A stretch of DNA of 64,000 nt from Chrysoporthe austroafricana (Eukaryota > Ascomycota > Sordariomycetes > Diaporthales > Cryphonectriaceae). Both the position numbers and the translations under genes were made by a program. Numbering within the stretch: the first letter of the stretch is position 1; each line of letters starts with the position of its first letter. Shown here in pieces: positions 36,201 to 47,362 of the stretch. The notes under the pieces are model-generated. The model saw only the letters and a program-made list of their open reading frames with translations, was not told where the DNA came from and did not search any database. Location of the stretch: assembly GCA_001051155.2 (NCBI GenBank), contig JYIP02000004.1, forward strand, positions 3,032,383-3,096,382. Direction: 5' to 3'.

Positions 36201-39200
36201 GCATGCTTCTACGTCTGACTGCCCTTGCCATCCGTTCATTCTCCGCTTTTTAAGCTCCGGCGCGGATGTGTCCCCCTTGGCATGTCCTTGAGGCCCTCAC
36301 GCCAATCGCTTAGTAAAACGTCGCATCAGGCACGAGACTTCCCATGGCCTACGGTGAAACCTTGATCCCCGCTCGCATCTATGATGCTAGTTTATTCGCA
36401 GCAGCGACAACGGACGACCGCCGTTGGGATCGTGGTTCGGGCCTGGGTATGCGCCTGCGTCGTACCACATCTTCACCACCCCAGCTTATTGAGCTTCCAC
36501 CGGTCATCTGCGCCCCCGGCACGAGCGTTTCATTTGGTTCCATATCACACCGATGTATTCACATATCGCCAAGGGGCGTGTTCCCGCAGGCTGATTGTGC
36601 CGGACAGCTTGTCAAGCTGCTTCACTTATATTACGGTGGGTACTACGCCTACGGCCGTCCCTGTCATTTCTTCGCGGATGCCGGTGTCTGTCGTCCCAGA
36701 CCTTGCATATGCACCGCTCATCCGTACCACCCTGGTTCTTTGGTACGCCCCATCTTCGCCAGGACTGCGGTGCCTAGGCCAGTCGCAACGGGTATGTGGG
36801 TGGCATACGTGCGATATATAGATCCTCCACTCATCTGGGACCTTTTGCTCTTTTCTAAAGTGCTCTGCGCTCTGCAGTGGAAAGCCAGCCTTCACGAAGA
36901 CACGTATGGCTTGATTTGGACGCTGTGCGCCCTGCGATGGTACGCACAGCCTTAGACCTGGAGAGGACACAACACTGCCAGGACTCGCTCTGCCATAGTA
37001 TCGGGTTCCATCGATCGAGTGGACGGACGGGGCTTTGTTGCTAGGCAAGCCGGGATCGCCCCGAGGAGCTCACAGCGGTCGAGCCTCTCCTGACCCTACA
37101 CCCGATTTGGCCACGAGAGCAAGAAGAGCCCGTCAGGCTGAGAGCGAGCGGTGCTGTCAATTCTCGACAGGAATCCACAAGGCTGTGCGGTCTTCCCGAC
37201 GAAGGTAAGGCGACATTGTAGGTGTATCTATCCCAACAGCTTTGTGCTACGGTTTCTCATCCAGTTCTGTGCTTCACGACAGTAAACTCGCTGATGTCCG
37301 TCATGGGCTAGGTTCGTGACCAGCATGACAGCACTGACCACGACCTGTGCGCTTCCCTCCATGCGAAGCTAGTTTGCGTCCGACTGGTGCAGACGAGGGA
37401 GAGGCTCGCCTCGAGCACTTGCAGGAAGGTTTTGTCCCTGGTCTCATCAGCGCCAATCAGCTTTTGTTACACCACCTCGACTGGACATACAAACTGCAGA
37501 AGGCCAGCCTGAACCGGATCCTGAAGCGAGAGCAGAAGGCGAGCTGCGTGGGATCGCTCCGCGCTGAGCATCACACAACATGGCCTCAGCCGAGCACTGG
37601 ATCCACCCACAGAGCGTCGCTGAAAACACGCAGTAGCCGAAACCAGGATCGATACCTGACCAAATGACTGGTAGGAGGACTTGCGAGCATGTGGGTTGCT
37701 TCTGTTCTTCTGTCGCACCGCATCGGCCTGACAACAGTTGACCTCCCACGTTCCACAGCGAGTCATCGACCGAGCTGCTGGTGACGAGCTGTATGGCGCG
37801 GGCTGCTGCCTGCTCCCTCAATGCTGGCTATGGCGAGGCTTGGTATGCGTCCCGAAATGACGCACTCAGGGCCACGGATATTGCCTTGGAGCACTCGCAG
37901 GCCTGGCCAACTTGTTCACAGCGCTGGCAGGAGGCAAGATTGTACGATATGGCCGGCAGAGACGAGGCTTGGGTGGGTCATGTCGGATACTACGACACTA
38001 TCAGCCTCTAGAATACGACGCAGAACAGTCATACCAAGAAGCCCTCTCAACGTCGCGCCTTGTCCCAAAACGACATCAGAGTTCAAGCCGTTATCCGGAC
38101 TTCGGCCACCTCCGCCACTACTTTGCTAAGCAAAGCACCTGAAAAGCCCAAGCATTCACTGTAGGTGGTTCGATCTCGATGAAACCGGCACAATGTGTCC
38201 ACCTGCAAGCTGAGCCCACCGCGCGCATTGTGATCTTACCGCGCGCCCAACATATCGGGTTTCGAGTTTACTATGCCCGCCACCGGACCCTCGACTATTA
38301 TAGGATGGGCGATCCCCGTCTATCCCACGCTTTGTCTGTGAGCTGTCATCGGATAGGCTTTCGCGCAACCTTGCCAACCTCACTACTCCAAATTAAGAAG
38401 ATCAAGGTCAGGCCGGTTACCTCTTCAGGCTGCAGCTGGTCAAGGCATCAACGTGCTATGCCTGCGGTACAACGCCGGTCTGCGACTAATCAAGGCGTTG
38501 GGCCGGCCGGCCGCCTGCCTAGCATCACCAGGCTGGGGACTTGGGGATGCCAGCCCATCAGAGCCTGGTGTTGAGTCCTCTGTGTCTCAACACACAACGA
38601 AATGTCCTGATTATCTGCAGTCGTGGTCTCAAGGAGGCGACTTGTCCTTCGTCGCCGGACTGCCAGGACACACCGCGCCGGTGGGAAGGCGGTCACGGAC
38701 CGACGAGCCAACTTAGTCGACTTTTGCCCTTTTAGCAAACATAGTTCGAAGTCTCCAATCGGCACGTATCATAAGATGGCTAGCTATATAGATAGATTCA
38801 GGCGGATGAAGGAATTCGTTCTGCCAAAATTTTCATTCGTAGCTAGAAATATCGTACTACCACTATCCTACTATAACTTCGCTCCGTGTATTGTAAAGCT
38901 ATGTCGGCCAGCCTCTTGCATGACACCTTTGATCGCTGATCACATAGTCTGTCTCCTACGCTTGCGTCTTGACATGTGATTCTAGCGCTCTATTTAGATC
39001 ACAAAAATCTTCCCCTTGGTGTATCGAGTAGCCGTGGAACTTGTCCGCACGGTGTTCAATTCCCTACTATAGAAGAGAAAATACATCTCAATTAGACTTA
39101 CTCAAGCGCATAAGTTTCTTAAGTCCTAGTTCCGAGTATGCCTCGTATTAAGCCATACCTTGCAATAAGTAGACCAGCGAGCCGTGCCCGGACCGTCTCC

Positions 39201-39790
39201 GGTCGTGAGGCTAGGGCATAGGCGCCGCGATGAGTCTTTGATGCTGGGAGCTGGATCCAGCGACTAGCCAGACCGCGCCTGTCCACACACGTCGCGTAGG
39301 AGGGAGGTCGATATTCATAGCACCGTGGCGGTGCTCAGCAGTCCTCGTGGCATTTCCTGAGAGGAGGATGCCGTTGGAGCCATCACAACGAATGAGCGGC
39401 GCTTTTCTAACCAGATCGACACTGGTCGATGAGCTTGACACCCCTCGACAGCCGCTACCTCGAAGCCCGTGATCAAGAGCTGAGGACGGACTGCAGGCTC
39501 AGGGGTCTAAGGCGAGGATACTAGGTGGGCAGAGCCCAGCCCAAGCACGCGTCGCCAGAGGGGCGCAGTTAAGGCCTGGGCGCGTACAGCGACGACGACG
39601 ATCAGGCTGGATCCCTCCCCTCCTCCCCCTCCCCCTTGGCGGCGGGCGCCTCAGCCCGTCGTCGCCCACACGCTCGATGGCCGGACCCTACGGGGGTAGA
39701 TGGGCGTTCAGGTTCTTGTGCGCGAGCAACACGTAGACATGTCTCATGTCTGTTCCCCCCGAGCTGAGGCTGCAAGTCGCTGGGGCCAGC

Positions 39791-39841
39791 GGATGGGATG
39801 GGACAGGATGGGAAGGAATAGGACGGGATGGGATGGGATTC
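39791..39841. repeat. GGGAT/GGAAT imperfect pentanucleotide repeat
   Basis: Imperfect tandem units of GGGAT in noncoding DNA about 0.8 kb past the separase stop. Confidence 0.75.
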
Positions 39842-40611
39842 GGTGAGACCCTTCCTCCCCCTTGGACCACGGATCCGCCCCAGCCCCTTGGGAAGAAAGA
39901 GCTCGCTCTGGCTTCGAGCCCGACTGGTGGCGGGCAGAGGAGGGAGGGGAGGGTTTGGGCCTCAACGCCCGCTCGTCGGTGCCAGAGCGAGTGTCACTGT
40001 GTGCGGCCTCGTCTGTCGTGTCCGACGTGGTCCATCCCCACCGCCCATTCCTCAAGGTTCGGCTCGATTCCGGATCTGGGACGATAGTGGACCGGTTCAC
40101 ACATCCCATCGCTCCCGCCCCGTCTGGCTTCACAGGCCTTCGGGGACGCCGCTTGGTTGGTCACCTCGTCGAGCAGGACCGGCCAGCAGGTGTGTAGGAC
40201 AACAGAATTTGTTTGAGATTTTATTGTTTTTGTACCAAGCGATTTCAAGAAGACGCTGACCGACCAATGCTGCGTGAAACTCCTCACCATGCTATGCAAG
40301 AACAACAAGAGGGTATCCTGCAGCGCAGAACCCACCGACCCAAACGCGCAGGCTATGCCAAGGTCAAGTTAATCAAGTTCCAACAAGGCAGCGTTCCTCT
40401 AGGCTTCCACCGTAGCACATACCACGCACCCAACCTTGAACGCCTGGTGCTCTTCCAATCCACTCTTTGTATGACCACATCCGCACGCGTACATCGACAT
40501 CTAGCACCTCGCTTGGAGGTGGCGGCCCAGGTCTGTCCGATACACCTGAGCTCGTGGTCCAGTCATCTCCTCGCCTCCCTCGCCAGATCATCGCGTGCCT
40601 CTGCTCCTGAG

Positions 40612-43600
40612 TTATGCGTCTCGTCCACCGCGCTCGCTACCCCGGTCAACATATACAGGAATGCCATAGACGCAGACCGCGCCCGCATTGAGGTACTTGA
40701 ACTTGCAGACGCCCGAGTTCCTCGCCAGGGCCACAGCCTCCGGCAGGGACGCTTTGCCGTACTCGCAAGCAGGGTCACTCTTCACACCCGCCTCGTCCGC
40801 CTGGCCAGGCGGGGCTCGTTTTCGCGATACTGATCGCGCTCGCTTGGTGCCGCCCACAGCAGCGGCCTCATCTCCAGCGACAGCCTTGCTAGCTTGTCTT
40901 TCAAGGTGGGCCTGGAATGTCCCCTTCTTCACCAGCCCCCACTCCTCATACAGCCTGCCCGTGTACAGATCAATGTCCTTGTCCGTGACGTCCCACAGCG
41001 TGCCCACGACAGCGGGACACCCTGCTAGCATGTAGCTCCAGACCAGCCCGTAGACTTCGAAGTCGCCCACATCAGCCAGCGAGGCAGAGCTGCAGCCCAT
41101 GAGCAGCGCGGTCGCACGGCATTTCTCAAGGCGACGGATCTGGCGGTTGCGGATATATTGTGCGCCGCCACCATGACCCATGTAGAGGATGATATCAGAG
41201 GAAGCGAGGGCTGTCTCGAACTCTGTTTCGGTTGGAGGCTTGCCCTGAATGCATTTCCAAGAGGAATTGAGAGACGAAGCCAATGGGGCTCCGAACACTG
41301 CCTGGGTGGTCTTAAGGTCGCCACTGGGGTTCAATATATAGGTGCCATTATTGACAGAGACGTGGTGACCGTTCTGATTCTCGTGGGAAGATGATTGTTG
41401 CTCAAGGATCAGCCTTCTGAGGCACGCCAGAGAGGGAACTCGAGATACAGCGAGGTCTTGAAGGCAAGGCATGGACTCCCACGGGAACGTGTGTAGGGCT
41501 TTGTCCAAGACTAGAATCGTGTGATTCCTTGTGCCCGTTGTATCCAGACTCTTTGCGTCTGCATGGTATGACTGAAGAGCATCTAAGGTCTCCACAACCA
41601 TCGTATCGAAGTCAATCTCGTCGTAGGCGTTGCGTTCTCCGTTGAACTGAAGGATGTCAACCACGAAGTAGAGAAGGTCGTTCAGCATCTCATCAAAGTC
41701 ACAGTCTTCATTCGAAGCGTCTCCAAGCCCGATGAAAAGCTCAAGAATCCTCGTGTCGAGAGCAACCTTGGATGTAGCTGGCTTGGTGGTCTTCTTCCCC
41801 CGGATCTGGCGGCGCGACGGCAAGTGTTTGTCGAGGATGCTCTGAAAGCTCTCATGGAATTTGGAAATAAGATCGGGATGCCTTTCATGCTGGGAGAAGA
41901 TCCCCTTGAATCCGCCCAGCCAGTCCGATTCAATTTTCTCAAGTAGCTCCTTCAATTCTGTATCCAGGGCTTGTCGTTCCGCCCACCATGCTGTCTTCGC
42001 GCCCTTGACCGAAAAGTCGCGTTTGTCGTGGCATGTCGCGTTCGCGCGCTTGATGATCTCGAGGAGCTTCGCGCGGCCTTCATGGAAGTTGAAGACCTCA
42101 TTGTCGGCATCGTGAGAGGTCGCACGCTCGAGCGGCAGTCGAATGACGAACGGGCTTTGACCAGCCTGTAGCTTCGATATGCATAAGTCGTGCTTGTTGT
42201 CGCTGAGTGAGATGGATACAACACTCCACTCATGAGGGATGATGTCGATGAATTCTCGTTGGAACTTGGTTATGTCGACCACAGGACTTAAGCTCACCCG
42301 TCTCGTCTCTGAGGGCCTAATTTCTTCCGGCCACTCCAGGCCAGCTCTTCCAGAACTCTTTTCCGACAGTAGCGCCTTGACCTCTCTTCTCCAGGTGAGA
42401 TTTCGTCCCATCTCCACAGAGCATGTTGCATAGCCGGGATGGCCAAGAATCCCTGCTTTTCTGGACGAAGACGAGGCGGCCGAAAGGAGAATTACTACAG
42501 TCTGCAGCATGCACAATACCCTCTGCACCTGTCTACCGTCACCCATAGTGGACGCCAAGGCATGTGCTTCCAGGAGGTATTCTCGAGCCTCGCGCAGGTT
42601 TTCGAGATGGCCTTGTGAGATTGATTTAACTGTATCCTGAGAGATGGGAGATGAAGCCAAAACTCGGGCAGGTGATGCTTTGACCAGCGAGAAGCGATCG
42701 ACTTTGTCGGAATTGAGGACGCCAACTGAAGGGAACGACAACGGTGACTCTTGAATGACAGAACAGACGGCGTCCTTCGCCATCTGTTCCATGCTCTGTC
42801 CCAGGAGTGATCTCGCGGTTGTTACCAGCTCCGACAACAAGTTGGAAGCAAGTTTGGAAGAATGGCGGGCCTCCTGCAGGAGCTGCCACGCCCCTGTCCA
42901 GTCGTTCTGATGGACCTTGGAAGTTGCCCTCTCCAGCAATACAGAGGCTTTGATGGAAATCAGGTGTGCATCCTCAACTTCAGCCTTTGTGTTTGCTGTG
43001 ATCGGCGCTGGGGTTGTCGTAACGCTCTTGTTTGGCATGGTCTTGGAGGCCGGCACTTTGGTGGCTGGAGCTCGAACCTTGCGCGTGGTCGCTGCTGGCT
43101 TCTCTCTGACGGGCAACTTGCTCGCCTTCTTCTCAACGGCGACGGCAGCTTGTGGTTTTAGAGCCTCTTTATCGCACGCCTGAGCACCTGCCATTCTCTT
43201 GACCATCGTTTCAGCGGCCTCAAGCATGCCCTTCTCAGACTTGAAGTCGCTGGCTTCGCGATAGATGGTGCCCAGTCGACAACAAAGGCCGACGAGTTTG
43301 CCAGAGTATTCACCACGGTCGAGCCTGGCCTCGACCTCACCGGCCGACTTCAATGCATCTTCGAGCTTGTTTGCCCTGGCGGAGACCAAGGACATCCATG
43401 TGTGGCATTCAGCGAGATATGCTTCCGAGTCAGCTGCTTCCGCCACCTTCTGGGCCTGCTCTGCGTAATAGACTGTCTCCTGGTACATTCCAAGATGCGC
43501 GTAGGTGTTAGACAAGAACAAGAGACCTTTCAGTACCGGATATGCCAGCTTCCAGGCCTCGGGCCCAGAAATCTTTGGTGACTCGGTCTTAGTCTTATTC

Positions 43601-46600
43601 TCCGCCGCCTCAGCCAAGCTGACATCCAATTTTGAGGCAGATTCTTCTGCGGAATTGTCTACTTTACCCGGCGTGCTTTGCTCCAGTCGTGCCCACTCCT
43701 GAAAGAGCACGCGACTAGCATTCCTCGCATGGGTCAGAGCACATGGTGCGTCTCCTCGACCAAGAGCAACAGCAGAGTATAGTAGTGACGCATGAGCCAT
43801 CATCAACTTGTGAGCTCTTGAGCGGCTGGAGAGATTTATTATGGTCGAGCTGGCTTCCTTTGCCTGATGGAGTAATTCGTCTGCCTTCTCGATATTGCCG
43901 ATCTCGATGAAATATTCAGACTGGGATAACAAGAATCGTACGGTCTCCTCGTTGGAACGTGATGATGCCTGTTGAGAGGATTGCTCAGCTTTCTCAAAAA
44001 CAGTAGCAGCTTTTGAAGACTGGCCGAAATTTGTGAGCTGCAAAGCAAGAGCTGCGGAGATCTGCAAGTTCAGAGCAGTGTCTATCTCCATGGAGTGGCA
44101 CCCAAGATCGGCTGCTAGTTGCAAGGTCTCCAACAGAAGCGTGTTGCGATTCGATAGCCGAGCCGAGTCTGCGACGGATTGTAAATGCTCGAGCAGGCCT
44201 GCAAGATCGTCGATCCGTTGAGCCAGGTCCGCTGGATCGTTGGCGTTGTCGAGAATGGTCCGCCAAGCTGAGATTGACCTCCCTAGCTGTTCATAGTCTG
44301 GTGTTGGACGAGCGAGTGCGATCATCGAGGTCGCAAGAGCCCTCATGTGCGAAACCGAGCCCTTCAAGCCAGCATCTTCCCCTAGATCCGCTTCATCACC
44401 GATCAAAGCTGCTGCCTCAACCTGTTCCTGGATCTCCTTGAGTTGAGATTCATTTCCGACATTCGCGATTAATAGTCGTAATAATATTCTCAGTCTGCGC
44501 ACTGGGAATTGTTCTGCCGGGCACACTTCCAGGAGTTTCGCGACAAGGGGGTCCGAGAGGGTCGCTTGTATCCCCTTCTTCGAAGTAGCGCATTCGAGTC
44601 CGAATTCAAGAGCAGCAAGACGTTCCGGCTCATCCAGTGCTAGAGTCCAGTCGATCCAGACCTTCTCCGTTCGAGAAATGGAGCGGATTGACCAAGCGAG
44701 TGATTGAACATCCTGGTTCAGTGCCCACGCCTTCCGTGGTGGAAGGCTCTTCAGGGCCTCGGCGACAGCCGTCAACGCACCATCCTCAATCAGGATCCCT
44801 CTCAGGGTCTGTAGGGACGCGAGAGCATGCTCGGATTTGCCCGAGTCCCTGTACAGTTCACTGATCCGCTCGAGTTTGTAGAGCACTTGAGCCCTTTCCC
44901 TCTCCTTCCTTGAGCGGCCTTTGACACAATCAATTGAACGCCGGAGCGCCTTTAGCGCATAGGCGAAAGTGGTCCCGTTCTTCGTCGGCTTGGGCTCCAC
45001 AGCGATGAAGCTGGAATGTTGCATGTAGTAGAGGTGTGAGATCTTGGCATAGTATTGACGTGAAGGGTCAACGGAGACAAGACTATCGAGGTTGTCCAGA
45101 AGGCTCAGGCAGTCTTGTAAGGACGGATCGAGTTTGTCCCAGGTAGACCGTTTCTCATCGATGCCAATTTTGGCCACCATCAGTGCCGAGTCCAGCACGT
45201 GAGAAGCTGAGCTACCCAATACAACGCGTCGCTGCTCATATCGCAGGAATTCCTTGGTTTGATCCGCAGATGGTCGTTTCCCCAGCCACCGAAGGCAGAA
45301 TCTCGGCATCTGAAGGATGAAGGCCTCTAGCGGTTCAGAAATATCCTTTGAAGGTTGGTACTTCCTGCCCTCGTCGTCTGTCAAATTCCCCACCAAGACG
45401 TGCGTGGCTGACTGGCGGACCAGGACCAGGCTCTCAAGGAGCTCATCCAGCTCGGTGCTGTCACCTCGGAGGGGGCCCTGGAGACCGTCGAGCACCTCTT
45501 TCAGCAAGACGTCATGGGACGAGTATTTCCACACCATACGTAGTCGGTGAGCCAGCAGGAGCGCTGATGTCGAGAAGCATTTGGCAGCAGAATCTCGAGT
45601 CGGATCCACCATCTGGCTGTTTTTCTCAGCCCATGTCAACGCGTCGCTATGTTGTCCTGAGTCCTGAGCCAATTTTCCCAGTATGTGATGTATGCTGGAC
45701 AGTGGTGATTTTAAAGTCTTCGAAGGTTGAAGTTGCTGCCGACAAATCTCGTCGAAAGTGTTGTTGAATGCGGCGAGGCAAGTCTTGTAAAGAAGAGGAT
45801 CTCCTGCTCCAGTGCGGCGGACGCAGGCGGCAATGCATTTTGAAAGCGGCGAAAGTATGTCCTTGTCCACCTCCGCCTTGTGACTAGCCAGTCTCCACCA
45901 ACAGAGACGGGTCTGAAGGGCGATCGTTTGGAGCTCAAGTGCAGAAATAGGCTGAATACTGAGCCTAGGCTCTGAGGCCGTCTCGTCTTCGCTGGTCGAT
46001 ATGCTTGGGGCAAGTGTCAAGAGGAGCTGCGAAACGGTTTCTAGTTGACGTGCTGCTTTCGTCTTCTCTGCCTCGTTTGTCTCTGCTGACAGAAGTAGGA
46101 GGTTGACCGGGGATGATTTGTTGGTGCCTCGAAGGTATGGCAGGGCAGCCTCGATATCCGTGGGCCTATTCAGATTTGACAGGATCCGGAGCACCTGTAT
46201 TTGGGTTGCAATGACCAGATTTAATTTTTGTGCAGAAGCCTTGATGTTTCCGAAGTCCAAAATGTCTGCTAGGCTCAGCACACTCGAGGAAACCGCCTTT
46301 GCCGTTTTCTTCTCCGCCCCAACCAGCTCAGATAACCTCCTCTTCAGGACCCGGAGCTCCTTTAGGGCGTGTTCCGTCAGCCCCAAGCTGATGAGCTTTC
46401 CCACAAGCGACGACATGCCGGCCTCCAGCTGCAGTTCGGGTAGGTTGATCTTGCCCCCCGCCTCCAGGGACCGCAACGCCGTGAACGCAACACGGGCGCA
46501 TTCGACGGTAGACAGACAGCCGATCGAGGCGCTCGGTACGGGCCTCGCGGGCTTGGTGGGCTTCTTCGTAACCTCTGGCGATATCGACACTGTGTTAAGG

Positions 46601-47043
46601 TCTCGTGGTCGCATCGGGGTCATGGGCGCTGAGTTCGACCTTCGGATGCGTCTCCTGGCCGGAGTCTTCGTCACGTCCTCCTCTCCGGCTGCCGCCTTCC
46701 GGGGCGTCGGTGGTGTTTGGGCCTTGACGGCATCTCCGAGGGATTTCAACGTCGCGTTGATGACATGTGTAGCCAGCAAGGCTTGCTCTTTAGCTGACAA
46801 TTCTGGCTTGTCCTCCCCTGGCGCCTTCTTGACGCCTGCCCTCGATGCTGCTCCATTCTGCTTTGTCTTTGTTGATGCTCGGGCTGATTTCGGTGCCGTG
46901 GTGTCTTTGACAGATTTCGAGCTGCCATCAACATCTTCGGGAAGTAGGAGCGTCTTCAGCAGGGCCGTTGTTGCAGGCGTGCAGGTTGCGGTGGAAGCGA
47001 CTGCTGCCCTTGCGGTAGCTGCTTGGTCTTGGAGGGAAGCCAT
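40612..47043 (-). CDS. ESP1: Separase (peptidase C50, BimB/Esp1/Cut1)
   Basis: Cysteine protease that cleaves the cohesin kleisin subunit at anaphase onset, held inactive by securin. One open frame of 2143 residues with no intron needed. The C-terminal protease domain shows LDKALHTFPWESMPCLQ, then the dyad: His1957 in LYMGHGGGAQYI and Cys1984 in ALLMGCSSASL, 27 residues apart, followed by YMLAGCPAVVGTLWDVTDKD. The N-terminal 1500 residues are helical (TPR-like superhelix), as known for separases. A basic Pro/Ser-rich region near residues 100-170 (TPPTPRKAAAGEED, PARRRIRRSNSAP) could hold phosphorylation sites or a nuclear signal. Length fits filamentous-fungal separases. It is divergent from a small mitochondrial protein gene 319 bp away. 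A short in-frame intron cannot be excluded. Confidence 0.95.
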   Translation of the reverse strand: MASLQDQAATARAAVASTATCTPATTALLKTLLLPEDVDGSSKSVKDTTAPKSARASTKTKQNGAASRAGVKKAPGEDKPELSAKEQALLATHVINATLKSLGDAVKAQTPPTPRKAAAGEEDVTKTPARRRIRRSNSAPMTPMRPRDLNTVSISPEVTKKPTKPARPVPSASIGCLSTVECARVAFTALRSLEAGGKINLPELQLEAGMSSLVGKLISLGLTEHALKELRVLKRRLSELVGAEKKTAKAVSSSVLSLADILDFGNIKASAQKLNLVIATQIQVLRILSNLNRPTDIEAALPYLRGTNKSSPVNLLLLSAETNEAEKTKAARQLETVSQLLLTLAPSISTSEDETASEPRLSIQPISALELQTIALQTRLCWWRLASHKAEVDKDILSPLSKCIAACVRRTGAGDPLLYKTCLAAFNNTFDEICRQQLQPSKTLKSPLSSIHHILGKLAQDSGQHSDALTWAEKNSQMVDPTRDSAAKCFSTSALLLAHRLRMVWKYSSHDVLLKEVLDGLQGPLRGDSTELDELLESLVLVRQSATHVLVGNLTDDEGRKYQPSKDISEPLEAFILQMPRFCLRWLGKRPSADQTKEFLRYEQRRVVLGSSASHVLDSALMVAKIGIDEKRSTWDKLDPSLQDCLSLLDNLDSLVSVDPSRQYYAKISHLYYMQHSSFIAVEPKPTKNGTTFAYALKALRRSIDCVKGRSRKERERAQVLYKLERISELYRDSGKSEHALASLQTLRGILIEDGALTAVAEALKSLPPRKAWALNQDVQSLAWSIRSISRTEKVWIDWTLALDEPERLAALEFGLECATSKKGIQATLSDPLVAKLLEVCPAEQFPVRRLRILLRLLIANVGNESQLKEIQEQVEAAALIGDEADLGEDAGLKGSVSHMRALATSMIALARPTPDYEQLGRSISAWRTILDNANDPADLAQRIDDLAGLLEHLQSVADSARLSNRNTLLLETLQLAADLGCHSMEIDTALNLQISAALALQLTNFGQSSKAATVFEKAEQSSQQASSRSNEETVRFLLSQSEYFIEIGNIEKADELLHQAKEASSTIINLSSRSRAHKLMMAHASLLYSAVALGRGDAPCALTHARNASRVLFQEWARLEQSTPGKVDNSAEESASKLDVSLAEAAENKTKTESPKISGPEAWKLAYPVLKGLLFLSNTYAHLGMYQETVYYAEQAQKVAEAADSEAYLAECHTWMSLVSARANKLEDALKSAGEVEARLDRGEYSGKLVGLCCRLGTIYREASDFKSEKGMLEAAETMVKRMAGAQACDKEALKPQAAVAVEKKASKLPVREKPAATTRKVRAPATKVPASKTMPNKSVTTTPAPITANTKAEVEDAHLISIKASVLLERATSKVHQNDWTGAWQLLQEARHSSKLASNLLSELVTTARSLLGQSMEQMAKDAVCSVIQESPLSFPSVGVLNSDKVDRFSLVKASPARVLASSPISQDTVKSISQGHLENLREAREYLLEAHALASTMGDGRQVQRVLCMLQTVVILLSAASSSSRKAGILGHPGYATCSVEMGRNLTWRREVKALLSEKSSGRAGLEWPEEIRPSETRRVSLSPVVDITKFQREFIDIIPHEWSVVSISLSDNKHDLCISKLQAGQSPFVIRLPLERATSHDADNEVFNFHEGRAKLLEIIKRANATCHDKRDFSVKGAKTAWWAERQALDTELKELLEKIESDWLGGFKGIFSQHERHPDLISKFHESFQSILDKHLPSRRQIRGKKTTKPATSKVALDTRILELFIGLGDASNEDCDFDEMLNDLLYFVVDILQFNGERNAYDEIDFDTMVVETLDALQSYHADAKSLDTTGTRNHTILVLDKALHTFPWESMPCLQDLAVSRVPSLACLRRLILEQQSSSHENQNGHHVSVNNGTYILNPSGDLKTTQAVFGAPLASSLNSSWKCIQGKPPTETEFETALASSDIILYMGHGGGAQYIRNRQIRRLEKCRATALLMGCSSASLADVGDFEVYGLVWSYMLAGCPAVVGTLWDVTDKDIDLYTGRLYEEWGLVKKGTFQAHLERQASKAVAGDEAAAVGGTKRARSVSRKRAPPGQADEAGVKSDPACEYGKASLPEAVALARNSGVCKFKYLNAGAVCVYGIPVYVDRGSERGGRDA

Positions 47044-47362
47044 GTAAAGCTCTAGACGGCTGAGTGGGAGGGACTTCTAATCATATCATGACCAAGACTG
47101 TACAAGAAACTCGAGAGTCCAAAGGTGTATAGGAGCAGAGGAGGAGATAGGAGCTGCGCGTGCAATGATCTGGGGGTAGTGTTGGCGATGCGCCGTTCAA
47201 GCTTTTGGCGACGGGAAGTCAACGGCTGGGACGCTGCAGGCTGGTTGACCGGGTAACCGCCAGGACCCCTGCAAGACGGGGAAAGTTCTGGGAGGCTTCG
47301 CGGCCAACCTTAAAACTTTCCTCCACACTGTCACCTCTGCGCAACACACCACCAAAGCCACA
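47044..47362. other. Divergent promoter, separase / mitochondrial protein
   Basis: A compact 319-bp region serving two divergent genes. No motif stands out. Confidence 0.65.

Larger units (their letters stand above)
31954..40611. other. Long gene-poor region between the Zn2Cys6 start and the separase 3' end
   Basis: About 8.7 kb without a recognisable gene. The first 1.5 kb has CAG and GAC repeats. From about 33.5 to 39.5 kb the DNA looks less GC-rich than its surroundings, has few repeats and only short broken frames, and includes an AT-rich patch at about 38.74-39.20 kb. This suggests degenerate sequence, for example an old mutated element, but no transposase, reverse transcriptase or terminal repeat was recognised. 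A GGGAT repeat lies at 39791-39841. Long promoter or noncoding RNA functions are possible. Confidence 0.5.

Noticed and set aside
38510..38575. Nine-bp inverted repeat (CACCAGGCT / AGCCTGGTG) as a transposon end
   Set aside because: Short, close together and not linked to any transposase or target duplication.
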